Shown piece after piece: positions 54,739 to 64,000 of a DNA stretch of 64,000 nucleotides (position 1 is the stretch's first letter; each line of letters opens with the position of its first letter). The translations under genes and the position numbers were made by a program. The stretch comes from Clavaria fumosa (Eukaryota > Basidiomycota > Agaricomycetes > Agaricales > Clavariaceae), in the NCBI GenBank assembly GCA_951802425.1, contig OX637800.1, positions 1,736,001 through 1,800,000 on the forward strand. Reading direction: 5' to 3'. The notes below the pieces were generated by a model, which saw only the letters and a list, made by a program, of their open reading frames with translations, was not told the origin of the DNA and did no database searches.

Positions 54739-55509
54739 TCAGGCATAAGTGAAGTGCGGATCCGTGTTCGCCTTAACGGTCCAGTAGAAAGCATTAAAGA
54801 TGGGTAAGAATACGTCGCGGTAGCGGATGTTGGGGTTGTGCTGGGCCATCAACTGGAGCGCGTTTCTCACGAAGACCGTGCAATTCTCTTGCCGTGGCGG
54901 TCGGGTGGGGGCCGCATGGACCCATATATAATTCAGTAGGGCCTGCATTTGTTGAACCGTTTGTACGCATCCGAGAGGCACCATCATTTTTCGAGCCTGA
55001 CCGACTTGGAAGGGAAATTGTCGTCGGAAGGGCCCGCGGGAATCGACCTGGAGAGGGGCAGCCGAGTGACCGTCCCACACCGCTTCAACGTAATGGCCGT
55101 AGGCATCGAAAGGCCTCGAATAGGTCCCGGAACCCATTGGCACAGTAGAGAAAAAGAGTGCCCAGTGCTCGTTGCCTAGCCCAACGTTCTCGCGGACGAG
55201 GTTGACACACACTTGTCCATCTTGGGATAGGAAGACATTAGCTTGTCGCTTGCGATTCAGGTTCTGTAACACGGAAACTAACTTTGAAGCTGTGGGGGGT
55301 GCCCTCCTGCTTGCCCATACCCTCCAGCTCGTACAACATGAGATTCGGATTGCTCATCAACTAAATTCTGCGTGTAGAGTTGCAATATGAGTTACGAATG
55401 TCTAAGGAGATGATGGGCAGCTTACTTGATATTCAACAGGCAGTGCGAGCGCGCACAGAACCGCGAGGAAGGCCAAGCAGACAATGAGTAAAGAACGCGA
55501 GGAGAACAT
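54739..55509 (-). CDS. Predicted secreted protein, LRAT/NlpC-P60-like, copy A
   Basis: Exons 55509-55426, 55367-55283 and 55241-54739 (introns 58 and 41 nt) join in phase to 223 residues. The first 23 or so (MFSSRSLLIVCLAFLAVLCA) are a signal peptide. The mature part has NVFLSQDGQVCVNLVREN, then GNEHWALFFST, VPLGCVQTVQQMQALLNYIW and RQENCTVFVRNALQLM. A His in HWAL and a Cys in NCxxFV are the signatures of the LRAT/permuted NlpC-P60 fold, where they are catalytic. That assignment is my inference; the H-to-C distance is larger than in LRAT. The second intron is supported by comparison with copy B. A TATA box (55673-55664) lies about 155 nt upstream. Confidence 0.65.
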
Positions 55510-55663
55510 ATTGTGGATAGATTTTGGCAAACGTCCAGCGTCGTACCTGACCGTCATCCTGGATTAGAACGTGGACAGAGGACGACGTTAGACAACTACC
55601 CACCGTCGTATAGATAGAAATGGGGTTCTGAATTGCTGAGTATCGGTCGAAAACAAAGCATCT

Positions 55664-55673
55664 TTTTATATAG
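55664..55673 (-). promoter_or_regulatory. TATA box upstream of secreted-protein gene A
   Basis: The minus strand reads TATATAAAAA. In copy B the matching site is altered (ttttatacagg on the plus strand), so the promoters may differ in strength. Confidence 0.45.
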
Positions 55674-58586
55674 GCAGAGCTGGTTTGCAAAGGCAGTACG
55701 CCCGGTCGTAGGGGGGTTACCAAGATCACTTAAATCACGGCGCGAGGATTGTAGGGAAGTGAGTTTTCCTGGCGGAAACGTAGAATTTCTACATCGCCTA
55801 TCAGGTTAAGGCCACACAGAGCCCTGATGAACGGTGACAACGGTGGGGCAATTGATGCAGGCTGCCAAGGCCTTCGTTCCATGAGCAGCACAAAGATCAC
55901 CGAAATCACTGTCGCAAGATTGTAGAGGAAAATAAGCTCCGAGAAGAGAGAGACACCTTCAATTCTGCATCACGTTTCAGGCCAAGGAGCGGACAAGGCA
56001 CCGTTGTAAGATGGTGACCACACCACCGATGATGCAGGCTGCCAGATTCTTCGTCATAAGCCTCACAAGAATCACTAGTATCACGCAGGAAAGATCGTAA
56101 AAGAGTGAATGGTTGCTCTGCTGCGAGAGGAAAAAGTGATACGCACTTTGCAATCCGATGATGTTAAAGATATACAACATCGCCATGCTGCCTGGAATTG
56201 CTGCCTGGAATTGCTGTAGGCTACCAAGTTTGCCGTTCCACGAGAAGCGAGCAGATCGCTGAAGCGCACTTGGAAGACTCCACAAGGAAATCGTTGGTTT
56301 ACCCGCCCGAGAGGGAACTGAAGTGTAGGACTGGCACCGTCGCACGCTGTCAACCGCGTACTATTGGAAATTCGGAAATTCGGCCGTCAAGTTCGTTGCT
56401 CTGTGAGCAGCATCAATTTAGCCATTAAGTACGTGTGATGCACAATCCTTGCGAAAATATGCAGCATACCTGGGAAGAACCCTTCCGCAATGGGTTACCA
56501 AGAAACTGTGAGTCCGGTCACGACTTCCGACTGACTAGTATCTAGCCACGCCTACCGTGAATAGAAGAGGCAGCGCCCCAACCAGTCCTGTTGGCAAATT
56601 AGAATTGAATTGAGTGATCGATCAATAATCACGTGCCCGTTTTGTCACCTCAGCAGTTTCAACTTTCAAACATCATCAGAGGCTCAAGGCACCGGCGTGG
56701 TGCAGCGCTCAGCCATTACAGATTGCCTACAGAATGTGCCGAATCAGCAAAAGGCTACACGGCGTGCAATGATTTCGTATGGCTTAATGGCTTTGCCCTA
56801 AGACGGCCTCCACGGGTCACGAAAAGGGAACGACGTGCACGTGGGCATGAGTTAAGCTACACATTCCCAATCACCCCTACACAGTTGTTGCTGAATGCCG
56901 AATCTTTTTCCGCCATCAACCATCAAGTACTCTCGACGCCCATAAACCATCTTTGGGTCTAACGAATGTTGTTAGCCTACGATCACCAATGTGAACGCCC
57001 TCAACCAGTCGAATGATCGCGCTTGGGCACCCGTGCACCAACTGTTGAGTGCGTCTAATGACTCCCTGCACGCTTTTTCACCCAGAGGCAACAGACATTA
57101 GCCTCGATCCGTGATGGGTTGGGACCGATTAGGAGCACTGCACCCGGTTTCTCTGGCCGCTGTAAGAGCTATCGATGCTTTTTGTTAGATGGTGAGGACG
57201 TGACGTATGGTCTGGATCATCCCTAAGTCCATCATTCACGAATATGTGACGCAAAGGTTCTCATCAGAAATAATATTGAATAGTTATGGCGATCATCCAC
57301 GCAGTTCGAAGTGGAGATGATATCTCAAAAATCGCTGTGTGACGAGCCGCGCCTCGTGTGTCCATTGTTTCACCGTGGCTCTCCCGCCCGACGCAAACAT
57401 CGTTTATCTTCTCTTTCTCGTCGTATAAAAAAGGGGAAACACTAGACGAGGCTGGGGTTGGGGATGGGTTCGTAGGACACCCTTTGACATCGAATTACGT
57501 CTCCCAAGATGTCGCCGCAGTATCGGTCGAGCAAGCACGTACGCGTTTGGGGTCAATACGACTATCGGTTCGACGCAACGTTTGTGGCTCTCGATTGTTA
57601 CACAGAGTCCCTTTGCGTGGGCGGTCCAGCCCGCGAAGCTCGCGCAGCCGTTCTCGATGTCGTTCCGATACAGGCGTTCGAGTCGGTGCAGAAGGTGCGC
57701 TGCATGCTGGACTGTCACTCGGTGGTTGAGGCTCGGCGACGTCTTTATCGGGACCGTGCCAAACGCGGATGATCGTCGGTGCGTCTGACTTGAATGGACT
57801 TCTCACGTAGTCGACGCCTCGACGCCCTGCCTACGGATGCGACGGAGCTTTCGTTCAGGAACTCCATGCACACAGTAGGCTTTGAAGATCGGGTACACTA
57901 TTTTGCCTTTGGTCAGCGGTACTAGTTCTATCTTCAAGACGAGAGGACATTCAGTACTCTAGGACAATGCGCCTCTTCCTCCTTCCTATTTCGCTCAGCC
58001 GACGGCCCCATGTCCCGTCGCCCAATTTTTTTTCTTCCTCTTACCTTTTCGTTTCTCTTCTATTCTTCATATAGCTATCAGCAGAGCATAGGCTCCACCC
58101 AACCTCGTTTCCTCGCCTCGGAAAATTTAGCAGCTTTGGTCCAATCATTTTCTTGCTGACGCCATCGCTGGACAGACATCTAGATCGCGTTCGCTTTTGA
58201 GAAGCAGTGATGATGACTCATCCAAAGGACGATGCGTCGTGTTTCTTCTATTGCTATCGGCTCCTGCTGTTTAGAATCTATCAGACTTCACGGCGTGTGT
58301 TGCTTATGTCCTGTAGCTATTACTGTATTCCTTGCATATATTATGCGCACCTCTGAGAAAGCTCGGTCGACGGCACCCGACCTTGTTAGAGCATGAACGA
58401 TGTGATATTTGGAATAAGATCTACGAAATGTGACAAATCGAATTGCAGTCCGCCGTAAAGAATAAGGCTACAAATTCCTTCACATCGAAGATCGCTCCCG
58501 CTCAGGGTCACACACTGTACCTGAACCTAACGGGCTCACATCACCGCTGAAAGAAAGAACGTGGAATTTCAATGGGTCGGAGGAAA

Positions 58587-58665
58587 AGAGACTGACTGCA
58601 CACTATAGTGCCCCGACTTGTGCAGAAAAAATGCAGGTAGAGATTACCAGAGGCACACAGTCTCA
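58587..58665. repeat. Inverted repeat arm 1
   Basis: agagactgactgcaca and gtgcagaaaaaatgcaggta are found in reverse complement at 62515-62592. About 78 bp, with several mismatches. Confidence 0.75.
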
Positions 58666-61600
58666 GATGTGTCTTCTGAATCTGGTCATGGCATCCATGA
58701 CGATCAGTGGATGAGGGACTATTTTCTGTGTCGATACGAGTCGATTCCAAGAATATTACGGACGTTTGAGCGCTGACTGCTATCCTTCGAAACGATCCTG
58801 GCGACATACAAAAGAGATCCACTTCGGAAATTTTTTGGTGGACAGCTGAGTGTGAACTCTTCAGACGACGATTTGGTTTGAACATTTTTCTCGTTCAGTT
58901 CAACGCTGGTGTTTGCGATCGTTGTGAAGGCGTGTCATACACAATCTAAGCGTCGATCCTTCTGCAAAGTATGAATAAATGCGAATGGAGCGAGGAAGGG
59001 AAAAGGAATATCTCTAATTTTGTGATTGCGAATGCTGCCGAAACCGAGATATCGATATTTTGTTAATATGAACGCGAGGCGTAGGAAGTGATGGGCAAGT
59101 GTTTCGAAACTGCTGCAAAGTTCAACGCGACAAGAGATGCGTAAAACCAGTACACGAACGGCAGATTTATGGATAAAGGCTCGTTAAGACTGAGATGCCA
59201 ATAAACAGTGCTCCGATGGTCACTTCAGTAACTCTAGAGCAGAGAAACTCTGCCCTATCGTTCCGGATTCTAGTTTGAGCCTGTGAAGAAGCCAAAGACA
59301 GGCTAGGGGTCGAAATTCGAAAGTTGGCGGCCGGTGGTGGGGCAAGTCGATAAAGACTGCAAAATGTTGCTCAACATCTCCTCTCGACGTGTTGTTTACC
59401 TAGGAGTAAATCTGCCAGATTGACGGTAAGGATTTGCTAGAACGATGGTGGGTTTGTCGAGTGTTTAGTGACGTGATAAAAAACCGTGAAACGTTGATGG
59501 CATTGGTGAAGGAAGAAGACTGAAAATCAACATCCAGCATCGAAATTTAATCGAAAAAGAGGGGCAGACGACGGTTAGCTGGCCGTGCAAAGGGCGAGGC
59601 AGGCGCGGACTGAGCGAGGCTTGTGATTTTGCCGCGACTGAAGTCAGCCACCTTGAATCTTGCTTGGCCACCATGCACACGGACTTTCGCCCAGTCGAAC
59701 CAGATGAGGCTCTGTGTTCTCCGTTCGCTGCCTGATTTCTCCCATCCGCCTTGAGCTTGCAGCCGTCTTGATATTGCATCTTGTGGCATGCTCAGTCATT
59801 GATGAACGATATGACTTACTCCCTTCTCATGGTTGCTCACCGCATGCCTTAGGAGATTCGGCGGTCGGATTTCAGCAGTAAAGGCGGTCTTGAAATTTCA
59901 AATCTTGTGAAGCACCCACGTCGGACAGGCCGTAGAGGGGCTCATCTCGTCCCAGGATCATTGATTTTCTCTTGGCCAGCAGTCCAACTGGAATCCGCAA
60001 ACGGCGCTGTGCAAGAAATCTTGATGCAGGCCAGATAACCCATTGATTTTTCGTGTCTTCCTAGCTTTTGAACTTGGCTTCTTTATTGTCTTGTTTCTGG
60101 TGTTCGGTGGCACTCCCATGGCTTCAAGTCAGACTCGGTGCTCACTCCCAAGAAGATTGTGCTTGAGGATCTTGTCCTTGAGGTATGTCTTCGCACATTT
60201 CTTGTTCCTTGCATACAATTAGACGAGCATTTCTGCTTTATACCTTGCTTTTGTGCCTTGCTTCTCTACCCGTCTTGAGACGTTGGCCTTGCTAACTTTG
60301 ATACTTGTGCAGGGAGCTACTTTTGCTTCAAACCTTTGCAACATGGCGTTTTGCCTGGCTTCAGGCCTTCGGACGATTGAAACATCAATGAGGGTTGAAG
60401 GTGAGATCGACTCACAAGTCATGATGAGTCGGATTCACGTGACCTGATTTACGATATTTGGTGTAAGCGACCTGGGCGGCGGCGACGACGAGAGCTCTCT
60501 CGGTGTCCAGAGGTAGAGGAGTGGTCTTGCGAGCCGATGAGAGCGCCGTAAGGCCCATTAAAAGGGAAACGTCAGAGTAGAGCGCCATTCGCCTTCTACG
60601 AACGGCCACGAAGAGAAGTCAGATCCAGTCGCTAGTTCTGTCGCCTGTTCAACATCGTTTCCACTCTCGCATTGTGGAGGTGCGCTTGGAGCCATTTATG
60701 TCTGGGAAGAACAAGCTGCTAAGAGACATCGAGAATGAGGCGAGGCTTGCCTACTTCGCCTCAACGCACTTGGGAACTGTCGCAGGGAGCTATACGCCGT
60801 CATCCCGATGGTTATTGTCCTTCACGTTCGGGAGGCCGCCTAGACGAAGCAGCCACTGTGCCCAACTACCACGCCGACCCCGGCCAACGGCGAGCAGCTG
60901 AGCACGGAAGCAAAATAGCCGTCTAGTCTAGAAAAGTCAGGAGCGCGACTCTTTTCCAGCACGTGAGATGTCGGCGTCAGGACACACGGGAAATATAGCG
61001 AGTGGGAAGCGGGGATTCGAGATTCGACATAATGGCCAATCCCCATCTCCTGACTGTTGGTCCCCCAAAATCACTGTTTGTCGTTGCAGAGGTTTCTCTG
61101 GCTTCCGTGGCCCTAGAACAGAGTTTCCTCTCCACAAAACCAGCGGCCATAGATCCATGGAGATGCAACCATCTGATATCCTTCTACTGCACGCCGTTTC
61201 CATCCAATCACCTACCTCCTCGAGCACTTACATCCGCTCATGTTACTGCCAACTCAGGATCCCCCCTTGTCTGCCGCCCTGGCCCGTCCATACCCTAGAC
61301 AGAAACAAGCGCAACTCAAAAGTTGAAAACCCCGTGCCCTGTCTCCGGAAGTGTCCGCATTCAAAGTTCCGCCCCCCATTTCAGGGATTGGACAGCTCAA
61401 ACCGACAGACAGGGTCGTTATGTGGCCAAGATCTCGTTTCTCTCACATATAAAACCGCCATGTATTCGTTCCTTCGCAATAACTTGCCCTCTTCTTCCTT
61501 CCACTGCCATTCGTGGGCTACCTTGAGCACCCGTCATGAAAATTGATCCGCCATACCCATCTTTTGCTTGGGTTTTGACTGCGAATGGCGTTGTCCGCAG

Positions 61601-62514
61601 CCCTCCACCAGTAAATTCTCTCTCTCTCCGTTTCCTTTTTTCTTTCTATTTGCTAGCACGCGATCTATTGCAACTCCGACGCTGGCAAATCGTCCGATTC
61701 TGACGCCAGAGGGAGCTCCCCGTCTCCCATCTCTATCGAACCCGCACGCTAACCGTGGTCTATCGTCACAGTCGCGCGCCTCAATAATACCTGACGAGGA
61801 GATGCCCATCCTCCATCTCGAGGAGGCAATGCTACCCGTCTCGCACACCGTCAGCAATGTGGTGTTTCCCAATCATCTCGTCATCGTGGGTCTCTCTCAA
61901 AGTCCTCTCCTTCACACATAAACTTATGATGGACACAAATCTCCGGTCCCAGGATCTATCCCTAATGTTTCGCAAATGCCGTCTGCGTATCAGGCGGCGA
62001 TCCGCGCCCTAATCCTTTATCGCCATTAAAAGAAGCATTACATCTCCCTTTGTACATATACCCATCGTCCCTCTACAGCCAAATTCTTCGGCTCATCAGT
62101 ATTTCTTCCCTGCCAAAATAACATACAGTATATCAGACATTGAGTTGTACATTGCATCGTTTCAACCTTCTGAAAATCATAAATCCGCAGTATCTTTGGG
62201 AGATGGCTTGACCTGGCTGCTTGCGTTATCTATTGAGAATTTAGAGCTGCATTCCCCACATTCCCCAGCTTCTCCCTTGCGTGGATGTGGCTCGCGCTTG
62301 ACTTCATCTCGAAGGTAGGTATGGTCAAGTTCCTGTACAACTTGGAAATGCAAACTTGGTCTTTGGTTGGTTCAAGTTACAGACTGAGAGTGTGATAGCG
62401 AGGAGCGAAACCTCACGTCTACCTGCTCAAAATCTTGATTGCCCCATTCTTATGCGCACCTGCCTTAGGACGCCAAGACAAGCACGCTCACAAAAGGCTG
62501 TCAGATGCATCAGG

Positions 62515-62592
62515 GACTGCGTCCCTCTAGTAATCTCTACCTGCATTTTTTCTGCACTGGTCGGGGAAGCGTAATGTGCAGTCAGTCTCTTT
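62515..62592. repeat. Inverted repeat arm 2
   Basis: Reverse complement of 58587-58665. It ends about 20 bp before the duplicated segment B begins at 62613. Confidence 0.75.
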
Positions 62593-62612
62593 CTGACCCG
62601 CAGATGGAGGGC

Positions 62613-64000
62613 TAGTTGGGACGATGTAGAGATGGATAAGATGTAGATTTCTACGTGACTATATCCTGCATGTAATGTAATGTAGGACTCTGACTGGCGC
62701 GTCTCATCATAAACCGCATCCTTCGTACAATTCTCTTCATGGATAATTGAAATACGGGTCCGTGGCCGCCTTAACAGGCCAATAGAATTGATTAAAGATG
62801 GGTTGGAATAAGTCATAGCGGATGTGGGGGTTGTAGTGGGACATAATCTGGAGCGCATTTTTCACGAACATGATGCAATTCTCTTGGCGTGGCGGTCGGG
62901 TGGGGGCCGCATGGACCCATATATAATTCAGTAGGGCTTGCATTTCTTGAGCCGTTTGTACGCATCCGAGAGGCATCATCATTTTTCGAGCCTGACCGAT
63001 TTGGAAGGGAAATTGTCGTTGGAAGGGCCCGCGGGAAACGACGTGGAGAGGGGCAGCCGAGTGACCATCCCACACCGCTTCGACGAAATGGCCGTAGGCA
63101 TCGAAAGGCCTTGAATTGGTCCCGGCACCCGTTGGCGGAGTGGAGAAGAAGAGTGCCCAGTGCTCGTTGCCTAACCCAATATTCTCGCGGACGAGGTTGA
63201 CACATACTTGACCATCTTGGGATAGGAAGACATTAGCTTGTCACTTGCGATCATGTTCTGTAACAGGAACTAACTTTGAAGCTGTGGGGGGTGCCCTCCT
63301 GCTTGCACATGCACTCCAGCTCGTACAACATGAGATACGGATTGCTCATCAAGTAAATTCTGCGTGTAGAGTGCAATGTGAGTTACGAAGGTCTAAGGAG
63401 ATGATGGGCAGCTTACTTGATATTCAACAGGCAGTGCGAGCGCGCACAGAACCGCGAGGAAGGCCAAGCAGACAATGAGTAAAGAACGCGAGGAGAACAT
63501 ATTATAGATAGATTTTGGCAAACGTCCAGCGTCGTACCTGACCGTCATCTGGATTAGAACGTAGACAGGGGACGACGTTAGACAACTACCCACCGTCGTA
63601 GAGATAAGAAGGGAGCTCTGAATTGCTGAGTATGAGTCAAAAACAAAGCATCTTTTATACAGGCAGAGCTGATCTGCAAAGGCAGTACGCCCGGTCGTAG
63701 AGGGTTACAAAGATCACTTAAATCACGGCGCGAGGATTGTGTAGGGATGAGCTTTCCTGGCTGAGGAACCGGAAACGTAGAATTTCTACCGCCTATCAGG
63801 TTGAGGACACACAGAGCCCTAATGAACGGTGGCAACGGTGGGGCAATTGATGCAGGCTGCCAAGGCCTTCGTTCCATGGGCAGCACAAGGATCACCGAAA
63901 TCACTGTCGCAAGATTGTACAGGAAGATAAGCTCCGAGATGAGAGAGACACCTTCGATTCTACATCACGCTTCAGGCCAAGGAGCGGACAAAGCACCGTT
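62613..64000. repeat. Duplicated segment, copy B, cut by the window edge
   Basis: Direct-orientation copy of 54594-56007; similarity continues to the last base. Confidence 0.9.
62737..63500 (-). CDS. Predicted secreted protein, LRAT/NlpC-P60-like, copy B
   Basis: Exons 63500-63417, 63359-63275 and 63236-62737 (second intron 38 nt) join in phase to 222 residues. It has the same signal peptide as copy A, and the NEHWAL and NCIMFV motifs are kept. One codon is lost near the C-terminus (RYDLFQP for RYRDVFLP). All frame-breaking indels relative to copy A fall inside the introns, so both genes look functional. The C-terminus ATDPYFNYP differs slightly from copy A. Function unknown beyond the fold suggestion. 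Confidence 0.65.

Larger units (their letters stand above)
54594..56007. repeat. Duplicated segment, copy A (about 1.4 kb)
   Basis: Starts at tagttgggacgatg and matches 62613 to the window end in the same orientation, with scattered substitutions and small indels. It includes a secreted-protein gene, its promoter, and remnants of a membrane-protein-like frame beyond. Copy B runs off the window, so the true length is unknown. Confidence 0.9.
56008..62612. other. 6.6 kb without a recognisable gene
   Basis: Frames up to 192 codons are scattered on both strands but none has a domain or convincing exon chain. A frame at 55977-56345 (minus) has a hydrophobic stretch (CVILVILVRLMTKNLAACIIGG) resembling the frame upstream of gene A, so decayed membrane-protein copies are possible. 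A frame at 61568-61921 (plus) ending near a GT donor is also unassigned. Confidence 0.4.

Noticed and set aside
55264..55282. A 19-nt micro-intron in secreted-protein gene A
   Set aside because: The phase does not fit once counted carefully; a 41-nt intron (55242-55282) fits both copies.

Overview
The window looks like an Agaricomycete (mushroom-forming basidiomycete) chromosome segment. Nearly all introns I could place are 40-90 nt with GT..AG ends and phases that fit exactly. The gene families (NB-ARC/TPR NLR, F-box and HNH_2 paralogues, a ricin-B-type lectin) and the transposons (Tf1/sushi-type chromovirus, hAT, Ty1/copia) are typical of that group. Exon joins were worked out by hand from splice sites, phase and remembered family motifs; no database search was run.

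Layout. (1) 1-12.2 kb is a nest of transposons: a Ty1/copia Gag-Pol running off the left edge; a decayed hAT transposase; and, inserted into the hAT coding sequence, a complete 7,024-bp Ty3/gypsy chromovirus with 325-bp LTRs and a CTCAG target duplication. Its reading frames carry mostly TGA stops consistent with CpG decay. (2) 13.0-16.65 kb is a four-exon NLR gene whose C-terminus is an array of near-identical 126-bp TPR units. (3) 18.47-30.23 kb is a three-fold tandem array of a cassette of about 4.4 kb carrying one F-box-like gene and one HNH-endonuclease-domain gene. Two F-box copies and one HNH copy look intact; the other copies are truncated, frameshifted or internally deleted. (4) 30.26-49.33 kb is a compact housekeeping block: farnesyltransferase beta (RAM1), a probably degenerate beta-trefoil lectin, a small unknown gene, TFIIIB subunit BRF1, a coiled-coil/proline-rich protein, ribosome assembly factor RSA3, an unknown protein, a truncated SUMO-like copy, a six-exon SUMO gene, EOS1 and an isoprenylcysteine methyltransferase. 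(5) 49.3-54.6 kb is GC-rich, homopolymer- and microsatellite-laden DNA with a minisatellite of roughly 12 bp and no gene I can defend. (6) 54.6-64.0 kb holds a segment of about 1.4 kb present twice in the same orientation, 8 kb apart. Each copy encodes an intact three-exon predicted secreted protein with HWAL and NCxxFV signatures resembling LRAT/NlpC-P60-type hydrolases. Between them lie 6.6 kb without a recognisable gene.

How the parts relate. RAM1 and the methyltransferase act at the first and last steps of CAAX prenyl processing, although nothing shows their linkage is functional. The NLR next to the amplified F-box/HNH cassettes forms a fast-evolving accessory region between the transposon nest and the housekeeping block. 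It is the best candidate here for an undescribed system, possibly recognition or defence, but that role is inference only.
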